Under the pieces are notes generated by a model, which did not search any database, had not been told where the DNA came from, and saw only the letters and a list, made by a program, of their open reading frames with translations. DNA of 64,000 bases from Brachyspira aalborgi (GTDB lineage: Bacteria; Spirochaetota; Brachyspiria; Brachyspirales; Brachyspiraceae). Every line of letters starts with the position of its first letter. Position 1 is the stretch's first letter. The translations under genes and the position numbers were made by a program. This document shows, piece by piece, positions 1-6,754 of the stretch. The stretch is from assembly GCF_008016455.1 (NCBI RefSeq), contig NZ_SAXU01000001.1, forward strand, positions 2,190,423-2,254,422. Direction: 5' to 3'.

Positions 1-1
1 A

Positions 2-871
2 AATAAAAGACTCGATATTTTTGTAAGCGAAAAACTTAATATAACGCGCTCTCAAGTAAAAAACTATTTAAACTCTATAAAAGTAAACGGACAGAAAAAA
101 AAATTATCTTATTTATTAAAATTAAACGACATTATAATTATAGAAAATGAAAAAAAATTTATTAAAGAAAATTCTAAAGAAGAACCAAAAGCGGAAAATA
201 TTTCTTTAAATATAATATACGAAGATAAATATTTAATTATTATAAATAAGCCTAATAATATGAGTGTTCATTGTTCGGTGTCTGAAATGAGCGGAACTTT
301 AGTAAACGGTTTGCTTTATAATATAAAAGATTTTGATTTTACGGGAAATAAAAACAGAGCGGGCATAATTCATAGACTCGATAAAGATACTTCAGGGCTT
401 ATAATAGTTGGAAAAAACGCAAATATAGTTTCGTCTATTCAAGAGCAGTTTAAAAAAAGAACGATAAAAAAAATATATCATGCAATATTAGTAGGAATAT
501 TAAAAGAAAATTTTTTAGAGATTAATTTACCGATTGGACGACATAATTTATACAGAAAAAAAATGACGGTTAGAGAGGATGGAAAAGAAGCTTTAACTTA
601 TATAAAAGTTTTAAGAAGATTCAAAAATCATACTTTAGCCGAAATAAATTTAAAAACGGGAAGAACGCATCAAATAAGAGTTCACTCCTCTTATAAAGGT
701 TTTCCCATTGCGGGCGATAAAATTTATTCTAAAAGTTTTTCAAAATATAAAGGCTTAATGCTTTTGTCAAAAGAAATAGAATTTATGCATCCTATTACAA
801 AAGAGAAAATGAATTTTGAAATAGATTATCCTGAATATTTTAAAAATTTTTTGCATTCAAACGAAATATAA
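2..871 (+). CDS. RluA-family pseudouridine synthase, 5' partial
   Basis: The reading frame is open from the left window edge, so the true start lies outside. The first ~50 residues form an S4-type RNA-binding domain (RLDIFVSEKLNITRSQ...). The RluA catalytic domain follows, with HRLDKDTSG around nt 371-397, whose first Asp is the catalytic residue, and GRTHQIRVH around nt 660-686. The family isomerises uridine to pseudouridine in 23S rRNA or tRNA. An internal ATG at 260 is not the start, because it would remove the S4 domain and the start of the catalytic domain. Which RluA/RluD subtype and target apply cannot be decided from sequence alone. It faces aspS tail to tail. Confidence 0.9.
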   Translation, partial: NKRLDIFVSEKLNITRSQVKNYLNSIKVNGQKKKLSYLLKLNDIIIIENEKKFIKENSKEEPKAENISLNIIYEDKYLIIINKPNNMSVHCSVSEMSGTLVNGLLYNIKDFDFTGNKNRAGIIHRLDKDTSGLIIVGKNANIVSSIQEQFKKRTIKKIYHAILVGILKENFLEINLPIGRHNLYRKKMTVREDGKEALTYIKVLRRFKNHTLAEINLKTGRTHQIRVHSSYKGFPIAGDKIYSKSFSKYKGLMLLSKEIEFMHPITKEKMNFEIDYPEYFKNFLHSNEI

Positions 872-958
872 AAAACATTATAAAATTTAAAACTATTAAA
901 ATAATTTTAATTTTATGTTTTTATAATTTATAACAATTTAAATTTATTATAAAAATTA

Positions 959-2719
959 TTACTCTTCTATTTTCAAATGCAACTCTTCAAGCTGCTCCTC
1001 ATCCACAGTGGAAGGACATCCGCTCATTAAACATTGTCCTTTTTGAGTTTTAGGAAAAGCTATAACTTCTCTTATGCTGTCTTGTTTTTGTAAAAGCATT
1101 ACTACTCTGTCTATTCCGAAAGCCATTCCGCACATTGGAGGAGCGCCATATTTCAAAGCGTCAAGCAAGAATCCGAATCTCTCTTTCGCTTTTTCTTCGG
1201 ATATTCCAAGCAAATTAAATATTTTAGCTTGCACAGAACTATCGTAAATTCTCTGTCCGCCGCCGCCGATTTCATTTCCGTTTAAAACCAAATCGTAAGT
1301 GTCGCTTCTAACTTTCAAAGTATCGCTTTCAAGTATCTCCACATCTTCTGGAACTGGAGCGGTAAAAGGGTGATGAGTCGCAGAAATTCTTTTTTCTTTA
1401 TAATCGTATTCAAATAAAGGAAATTCTACAACCCATAAGAAATTTAATTTATCTTTATCGATTAAATTTAATTTTTCGGCTACTTTAATTCTCAAATTTC
1501 CCAAAGCGTCAAAAGTAATTTTCGGAGTATCAGCAACAAAAAATAATAAATCGCCTTTTTCGGCTTTCGTAGTTTCAAGTATTTTATTTTGATTTTCTTT
1601 TGAAAAGAATTTCACTATATTCGATTCTAATCCGTTTTCCGTTACTCTCATCCAAGCGAGTCCTTTAGCTCCGAATATTCCAACATATTTTGTAAAATCG
1701 TCAATATCTTTTCGGCTTAATTTTTCTCCGCCTTTTGCATTTAAACATCTTATTATAAATTTATTATCCAAAGCGTTTTTGAATACTGCAAAATCGCATC
1801 CTCTAACGGCATCTTCAACATTTATAAGTTTTAATTCAAATCTTGTGTCGGGTTTGTCGCTTCCGTAATTTTCCATAACTTCTTTATAAGATAATCGAGG
1901 CAAAGGCAAAGGCAAATCAAAATTATAAACCTCTTTTACGATATCGGCTATTACTTTTTCCATTATTGATAAAAATTCATCCGTGCTTAAAAAAGAAGTT
2001 TCAATATCGACTTGAGTAAATTCAGGCTGTCTGTCCGCTCTCAAATCTTCGTCTCTGAAACATTTCGCTATTTGATAATATCTATCGAATCCGCTTATCA
2101 TAAGTATTTGCTTAAAAATTTGAGGAGATTGAGGCAAGGCGTAAAAATCTCCCTCGGATAATCTTGAAGGCACTAAAAAATCTCTCGCTCCTTCGGGCGT
2201 GCTTTTATTTAGAATCGGCGTTTCAACATCAATAAAACCGTTTTCCGCCAAATGTTTTCTAAAAGCGTTTGTAATTAAAAATCTATAATATAAATTATTA
2301 AATATCTTAGGGCGTCTTAAATCTAAATATCTATATTTTAATCTTATCTCTTCGTTAGTGTCTATATCGTCTTCAAGCATAAACGGAGGAGTTTCTGAAG
2401 TATTTAATAATTCTAATTTTTCAACCATAACTTCAATTTCGCCCGTTGGAATTTTTGGATTAATCATTTCCTCGCTTCTCGCTCTAACTTTTCCTACAAC
2501 GCTTATAACGAATTCGCTTCTTAAATCTTGAGCTTTGTTATGAGCTTCTTCGTTTACTTGAGGATTAAAAACTATTTGAGCGAATCCCGTTCTGTCTCTC
2601 AAATCTACAAATATAACTCCGCCATGGTCTCGTCTTCTTAAAACCCATCCCGCTAATTTTACTTCTTTTCCTATATCGTTTTTTGTAAGTGTTCCATTAT
2701 AAGCGCTTTTAAACCTCAT
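959..2719 (-). CDS. aspS: Aspartyl-tRNA synthetase
   Basis: A 586-residue class IIb aminoacyl-tRNA synthetase that charges tRNA-Asp (possibly also tRNA-Asn, which sequence alone cannot settle). An N-terminal OB-fold anticodon-binding domain (GWVLRRRDHGG, FVDLRDRTG) is followed by the catalytic domain. That domain contains FRDEDLRADRQPEFTQ (class II motif 2) and GMAFGIDR near the C terminus (motif 3). The length is normal for a bacterial AspRS with the GAD insertion domain. The start is preceded by AAGGA about 8 nt upstream. It lies 131 bp downstream of the LUD-domain gene on the same strand, with an inverted repeat between them. Confidence 0.97.
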   Translation of the reverse strand: MRFKSAYNGTLTKNDIGKEVKLAGWVLRRRDHGGVIFVDLRDRTGFAQIVFNPQVNEEAHNKAQDLRSEFVISVVGKVRARSEEMINPKIPTGEIEVMVEKLELLNTSETPPFMLEDDIDTNEEIRLKYRYLDLRRPKIFNNLYYRFLITNAFRKHLAENGFIDVETPILNKSTPEGARDFLVPSRLSEGDFYALPQSPQIFKQILMISGFDRYYQIAKCFRDEDLRADRQPEFTQVDIETSFLSTDEFLSIMEKVIADIVKEVYNFDLPLPLPRLSYKEVMENYGSDKPDTRFELKLINVEDAVRGCDFAVFKNALDNKFIIRCLNAKGGEKLSRKDIDDFTKYVGIFGAKGLAWMRVTENGLESNIVKFFSKENQNKILETTKAEKGDLLFFVADTPKITFDALGNLRIKVAEKLNLIDKDKLNFLWVVEFPLFEYDYKEKRISATHHPFTAPVPEDVEILESDTLKVRSDTYDLVLNGNEIGGGGQRIYDSSVQAKIFNLLGISEEKAKERFGFLLDALKYGAPPMCGMAFGIDRVVMLLQKQDSIREVIAFPKTQKGQCLMSGCPSTVDEEQLEELHLKIEE

Positions 2720-2814
2720 TTTAAAATCCTTTTTTCTTTATATTATTTTTTACTTCAAATTTATTTTTAAATTGGATTAAATTATATTATGAATAGACAT
2801 AAAAATCAATTTCA

Positions 2815-2838
2815 AACAATGGGTTGCAACCCGTTGTT
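2815..2838. other. Inverted repeat between LUD gene and aspS
   Basis: A near-perfect 24-bp inverted repeat: AACAA, one mismatch, then the 12-bp palindrome GGGTTGCAACCC, then one mismatch and TTGTT. It lies 12 nt beyond the stop of the LUD gene and about 95 nt before aspS, both on the minus strand. It could be a weak terminator, but no immediate U-tract follows, or a dimeric operator site. The function is not determined. Confidence 0.5.
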
Positions 2839-2850
2839 AATCAAATTTTT

Positions 2851-3480
2851 TTAAAATCCCAATTCTTCGTTAATAAATATTATATGAATTCTATCTTTTA
2901 TATGGCATTTATTTATTATAACCGTATAAGCGCACATTCTTTTATCGATTTCGCAATTATCTTTGCAAATCATATCTCCAACCGCGCATGGATTATCCAC
3001 TTTAAATCTTATTGAATTTTGAGCCGCCGCAATATCTTTCGCTCTTTTCAAAGCTTCTTTTTCGGTATTTGCCAATTTATTTTTTCCAACAATTAAAAAT
3101 ACTTTTTTAGGTCCGTAAATAACCGCAGCCGTTCTATTTCCCGAACCGTCTATTTCAATAACATCTCCGTTTTTGCTTATAGCGTTTGCCGAACATAAAT
3201 AAACATCTGAACTAAAAGCCTTTATTTCCGCGTCCGTTTTTAATTCTTTTTTATTTCTATCGACAAAATTTTTATAGCCTTTCAAATCTTCCAATATTCC
3301 CATTTGATTAACAGAAGAACTTCCGCCGAATGTAATAATATCTTCTTTTTTTATTTTCGATAAGACAAATTTTTTAGCTTCTTCTTTATTTGAAAAACTA
3401 TTGAAAGCGAAACCTTTTCTTTTAAAATTCTTTCTTAAAATATCGCTTAAATTTTTAAAATATTCTTCTTGAACTGTCAT
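2851..3480 (-). CDS. LUD-domain protein (LutC/YkgG-like)
   Basis: About 209 residues with the LUD/DUF162 fold: GGSSSVNQMGI in the first half and a Gly-rich EIDGSGNRTAAVIYGP segment in the second. This family includes LutC, a subunit of the L-lactate-oxidising LutABC system. No lutA or lutB is adjacent, so the substrate is unknown. The C-terminal part is Cys-rich (CAVGDMICKDNCEIDKRMC), as in stand-alone LUD proteins. An ATG at 3495 is possible, but the ATG at 3480 has a clear AAGGA Shine-Dalgarno 7 nt upstream, so that start is preferred. Confidence 0.8.
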   Translation of the reverse strand: MTVQEEYFKNLSDILRKNFKRKGFAFNSFSNKEEAKKFVLSKIKKEDIITFGGSSSVNQMGILEDLKGYKNFVDRNKKELKTDAEIKAFSSDVYLCSANAISKNGDVIEIDGSGNRTAAVIYGPKKVFLIVGKNKLANTEKEALKRAKDIAAAQNSIRFKVDNPCAVGDMICKDNCEIDKRMCAYTVIINKCHIKDRIHIIFINEELGF

Positions 3481-3689
3481 AATATAATCCTTCATTTAAT
3501 AATTAATTATAATTTATGATATTATAAATAATTAAAAATTCAATATAAAAAAGCGTTGTCATTTAAAAAGACTTGTAAAGGGGCAAATAGCAAAAGTCAT
3601 ATTGTTATTAAAATTTTTTGTCATTACGATAAAGCATATTTAAAAAATTTAATTTTAAAAATTTGATTTCTTTAATAAATTTTTTAATA

Positions 3690-3740
3690 GCGGATTGATT
3701 GTCTTCTAACCGACTTGTCGCGCTATCGCTAGCAATGACG
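3690..3740 (-). repeat. Dispersed GTCATTGC...CAATCC repeat copy
   Basis: Read on the minus strand it begins CGTCATTGCTAGCGATAG and ends CAATCAATCCGC. The copy near 33659 shares the start CGTCATTGCTA, a central CGACAAGT and the CAATCC end. It lies in the 347-bp gap between the LUD and VWA genes, in which no gene was found. A further degenerate GTCATTACGATAAAGC occurs at about 3620. Confidence 0.6.
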
Positions 3741-3827
3741 ATTTTTAGAAAGAAACAGAAAATTTTGAATTTCTTTATAATAAAGAATTAACTTCTATCT
3801 TTTACCGCAGACAAGCATTATTTTTTA

Positions 3828-4814
3828 TTAAGGTATAATCAAAAACCTTGTGCTTGAAAGGATTATACTTAAACATAAACATATTAAAGCGATTATTATA
3901 AAAGGTTTATACAATTCTTTGTATTGAATTAAATTATCGTCTAATATCGGTTTTTTTTCTATTCTGTCTATCGTGTTATAAACATTTTCAAGCGCCGCTC
4001 CCGTTTTGGCGTTAAAATATTTTCCGCCCGTTAAGGATGCGATATTTATTAAAGCTTCTTCGTTTAAAGTAAAATCCGCTCTTATTCTTCTTCTGCCGTA
4101 ATCGGGGTCATTATATGTAACCCAAGCGCTACTTCCAGCCGCATCTCCAATTCCTATTGTATATATTTTTATGTTGAAATTTGACGCTATCTCGGAAGCT
4201 AATTTTGGGTCAATTTCGCCCGAATTATTTTCTCCGTCAGTTAAAAGTATAATAATTTTTTCGTTATCGTTTTTAATATTTCTCAACATATCTACTGCGG
4301 TTGCAATTCCAAGTCCGATTGAAGTCGAACCTTCTTCGTCTATTTCTATTTTTTTAATTTCATTTTCTAAAGCGTTATAATCAAAAGTCGCGGGAAGTAA
4401 AACCGAAGCCCTTAAAGCAAAAGCGACTAAACTTATTTTATCGAAATTTCTTTTTTTTATAAAATCAATCATAGTTCTTTTTGAAGCTTCTAATCTTGTA
4501 GGACTCATATCTTCCGCCATCATTGAAGGCGAAACATCGACAACTAAAGAAATATATATTCCTTCTCCATTTATATCTGACAAATGCTCAACTTTAACGG
4601 GTCTTGCCAAAGCTATGATACTTAAAAAAAGAGCGATTATTATTAAAGCGAAAGGGATATCTTTAACATAGTATTTAGATTTTAAAACTTTAGACATACT
4701 AACTCTCGGATGTTTTATAGAATACGAATGATTTTTTCTAGTTTTTATATATAAGAAAATTATAACGGGAATTGCAAATAATATAAATAAAAATTTTGGA
4801 TTGACAAATATCAT
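3828..4814 (-). CDS. VWA-domain membrane protein, BatA-like
   Basis: 328 residues. An N-terminal membrane segment (about residues 7-24) and a second one near 55-70 precede a von Willebrand factor A domain. The intact MIDAS metal site is DVSPS at about residue 93, with TDGEN further on. A last membrane segment sits at the C terminus (about 305-322). This order matches BatA-type proteins of the aerotolerance (Bat) group, usually encoded beside a MoxR ATPase and BatB/C/D. None of these partners is seen here, so the assignment is to family only. The start codon directly abuts the stop of the small membrane gene upstream, indicating co-transcription. Confidence 0.82.
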   Translation of the reverse strand: MIFVNPKFLFILFAIPVIIFLYIKTRKNHSYSIKHPRVSMSKVLKSKYYVKDIPFALIIIALFLSIIALARPVKVEHLSDINGEGIYISLVVDVSPSMMAEDMSPTRLEASKRTMIDFIKKRNFDKISLVAFALRASVLLPATFDYNALENEIKKIEIDEEGSTSIGLGIATAVDMLRNIKNDNEKIIILLTDGENNSGEIDPKLASEIASNFNIKIYTIGIGDAAGSSAWVTYNDPDYGRRRIRADFTLNEEALINIASLTGGKYFNAKTGAALENVYNTIDRIEKKPILDDNLIQYKELYKPFIIIALICLCLSIILSSTRFLIIP

Positions 4815-5015
4815 TTAAGAATCCGCTTTATATAAAAATCCTATAACTATTAATATAATTCCAACTAACATTGTGAAAGGAGCTAAAAATCCCATAAAAC
4901 CTTCGGGACTTTTTCCAACCATAAATATAAAAAGAAAACTTAAAGCGAATATAATAAGTCCTATCGCTAAAATAATGCCGTTCTTTTTTGAAATTTTATC
5001 GCTATTATTTACCAT
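4815..5015 (-). CDS. Small two-helix membrane protein
   Basis: 66 residues with two hydrophobic segments (about 13-32 and 41-60) joined by a short loop. No family was recognised. It is the first gene after tRNA-Leu on the same strand (31 nt), with no terminator between them, and it abuts the BatA-like gene. No Shine-Dalgarno sequence is visible before the ATG. Translation is therefore less certain than for its neighbour. Confidence 0.6.
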   Translation of the reverse strand: MVNNSDKISKKNGIILAIGLIIFALSFLFIFMVGKSPEGFMGFLAPFTMLVGIILIVIGFLYKADS

Positions 5016-5046
5016 ATTTTTTTAATGATTTTTATATTTTATTTTT

Positions 5047-5131
5047 TGCTCGGAGCCGGAATCGAACCGGCACGGTCGCAAGGACCAGCAGATTTTAAAT
5101 CTGCTATGTCTACCAATTCCATCATCCGAGC
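5047..5131 (-). tRNA. tRNA-Leu (anticodon TAA)
   Basis: Read on the minus strand, the acceptor arms GCTCGGA and TCCGAGC pair, the D arm has GGTAGAC, and the anticodon stem GCAGA/TCTGC encloses loop TTTAAAA (anticodon TAA, reading UUA). A long variable arm (GGTCCTTGCGACC) is typical of class II tRNAs, and the T arm is GCCGG-TTCGATT-CCGGC. The 3' CCA is not encoded. Confidence 0.95.
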
Positions 5132-5145
5132 CAATCAATTAAAAA

Positions 5146-5174
5146 ATTATACAATGTTATTATAAAAAAAGCAA
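5146..5174 (-). promoter_or_regulatory. Promoter of tRNA-Leu
   Basis: On the minus strand, TTGCTT, 17 bp, TATAAT. The -10 box lies 14 nt before the mature tRNA 5' end, as expected for a tRNA promoter. It probably also serves the two membrane-protein genes downstream. Confidence 0.7.
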
Positions 5175-5314
5175 ATTTATTTTATCATAATTCATATAAT
5201 AATTAATAAATTTTAAAATAATAATTTCATATTCAAATTTTATGGATTAATAAAGTTATCATAATTTTTATTAAATTATATCTTTCAAAAAAGAAAGGAA
5301 ATATTTTTATATCT

Positions 5315-5642
5315 TTGCCGATAATGAACAAATCTTTTATTCAGTATAACGCTCATAGAGTATATACATTTGATATGATAAAAAGCTATTTTAAAGGATG
5401 CACTTTACATCAATTTTCAAGATTGAATTTACAAAATAAGCCAATTAGTAATGCATCCGATATAGAAGAAAATCATTTTTCAGAAGGGCTTTTTTGGTTC
5501 ATAAAAAATTAAAAATACTTTTAAACCGTTTTTAAATAATAAATTCAAAAAATATCTTAAATTTGGAAGATATGTAAAATTCACTGATAGAGGCGATACT
5601 ACTTGGTGTCATTTCTTGTTTATACCAGCAAGTAGAAATTAA
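5315..5642 (+). pseudogene. Decayed gene, DUF268-like remnant with frameshift
   Basis: Positions 5315-5512 encode 65 residues containing YNAHRVYTFDMIKSYF, LHQFSRLN and EGLFWFIKN. This resembles the C-terminal end of DUF268-type proteins. The frame then breaks in an A-rich run. A second open frame continues to 5642 (KYLKFGRYVKFTDRGD, then WCHFLFIPASRN). No start signal or complete domain is present, and the flanks are non-coding. Best read as the 3' remnant of a lost gene, possibly of two genes. The DUF268 match is from memory of the motif and is tentative. 5643-5812 holds nothing recognisable. Confidence 0.45.
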
Positions 5643-5812
5643 GTTAATAAATTTGTAAAATTTTGTATATTCTAAAAAGGAATTCTTTCAAATTGAGTGA
5701 GCGCCTTTGTTTTATTAGGCTTTTAGAAAAGCGAGAAAAAATTTCTGTTCTTTGTTCTAACAAGAAAAAAGAACCATTAATCTTGCTTTATTTATAGAAA
5801 AAAACAAAGATT

Positions 5813-5840
5813 TTGACAAATAAAAATATTCTATTATAAT
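5813..5840 (+). promoter_or_regulatory. Promoter of rsmD, near-leaderless
   Basis: TTGACA, 16 bp, TATAAT. The -10 box ends only 9 nt before the rsmD ATG, so transcription would start within 0-3 nt of the start codon, leaving no room for a Shine-Dalgarno sequence. Confidence 0.8.
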
Positions 5841-5849
5841 TTACTCATT

Positions 5850-6398
5850 ATGCATATTATTTCAGGTTATAAAAAAAATAAAAAAATAATTACTCCGAAA
5901 AGAGATTTTAGACCTACTCAAAGCAAAGTTAGAGAGGCTTTATTTAATATAATCGAAGTTAAAGATAAAATATTTTTAGATTTATGTTCGGGTAGCGGCG
6001 CTATAGGTTTTGAGGCTTTAAGCAGAGAGGCAAAATATTGCATTTTTATCGAGATAGACAGAGAAGCTATTAAAAATATATTTACTAACGCGAAAAATAT
6101 TTTTGAAGATGAAAGTAAAAAATATAAAATAAAAAGAATCTCCGCCGAAGATTTTGCAAAAAGAACAAATGAAAAATTTGATATAATTTATTTTGACCCG
6201 CCTTATAATTCAAAAATTTACAATTCTGTAATATCGTTAATAATAGAAAGAAATTTATTAAACGAAAACGGATATTTAATAGTAGAATTGGGATACGAAT
6301 ATTATAAAAAATTTGTGGAAAATTTTAATAATATAAAATGCGATATAAAAATCTATGGCGAGACAGTTTTAATAATTTTTGAGAAAAGAAATTTATAA
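5850..6398 (+). CDS. rsmD: 16S rRNA (guanine(966)-N(2))-methyltransferase RsmD
   Basis: 182 residues with a class I SAM-methyltransferase fold. The SAM-binding motif LDLCSGSGAIGFEALSR is near residue 46 and the N2-guanine catalytic motif DPPY is near residue 116. The N-terminal MHIISGYKKNKKI aligns with the usual RsmD start, supporting the ATG at 5850. It methylates G966 of 16S rRNA during 30S assembly. It appears to be transcribed without a leader and is the first of three collinear genes. Confidence 0.92.
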   Translation: MHIISGYKKNKKIITPKRDFRPTQSKVREALFNIIEVKDKIFLDLCSGSGAIGFEALSREAKYCIFIEIDREAIKNIFTNAKNIFEDESKKYKIKRISAEDFAKRTNEKFDIIYFDPPYNSKIYNSVISLIIERNLLNENGYLIVELGYEYYKKFVENFNNIKCDIKIYGETVLIIFEKRNL

Positions 6399-6427
6399 TT
6401 GATATTATATTAAAATAATGATATACT
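6399..6427 (+). promoter_or_regulatory. Promoter of the SLBB-like gene, leaderless arrangement
   Basis: TTGATA, 17 bp, TATACT. The -10 box ends 6 nt before the ATG at 6434, so the predicted transcription start coincides with the start codon. No Shine-Dalgarno sequence is present. Confidence 0.55.
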
Positions 6428-6433
6428 AAAATT

Positions 6434-6751
6434 ATGCGGGAGAGACTAATTTGTTTATGTTTTATTTTATTTGTATTCTTATTTGGAATTGCAATTAAAA
6501 TATTTCGGATTAATACAAATGCGGAAGAAAAGTATATTAATATTACCGTTAAAGGAGCGGTTATGAATTCTGGAACATACTTTTGCAAATACGGAATATC
6601 GTTCGCTGAAGTTTTAGAAACTGCGGGCGGAATTAAAGACGGCGGATATTTGCCCGAAGGCTTTGATTATAATATGCCAATAACCGAAGATATTATAATT
6701 AATATACCGAATAGATATTCAATCATAAGAAAGAATTTTGAAGAGAAGTAA
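6434..6751 (+). CDS. Small membrane-anchored SLBB-like protein
   Basis: 105 residues. One N-terminal membrane segment or uncleaved signal (about residues 4-22) is followed by a short beta-rich domain: ITVKGAVMNSGTY, then LETAGGIKDGGYLP. This is the pattern of the SLBB/ComEA N-terminal domain, which binds ligands outside the membrane. The helix-hairpin-helix DNA-binding part of ComEA is absent, so a role in DNA uptake should not be assumed. It ends 3 nt before the next gene and is probably co-transcribed with it. Confidence 0.6.
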   Translation: MRERLICLCFILFVFLFGIAIKIFRINTNAEEKYINITVKGAVMNSGTYFCKYGISFAEVLETAGGIKDGGYLPEGFDYNMPITEDIIINIPNRYSIIRKNFEEK

Positions 6752-6754
6752 ATT

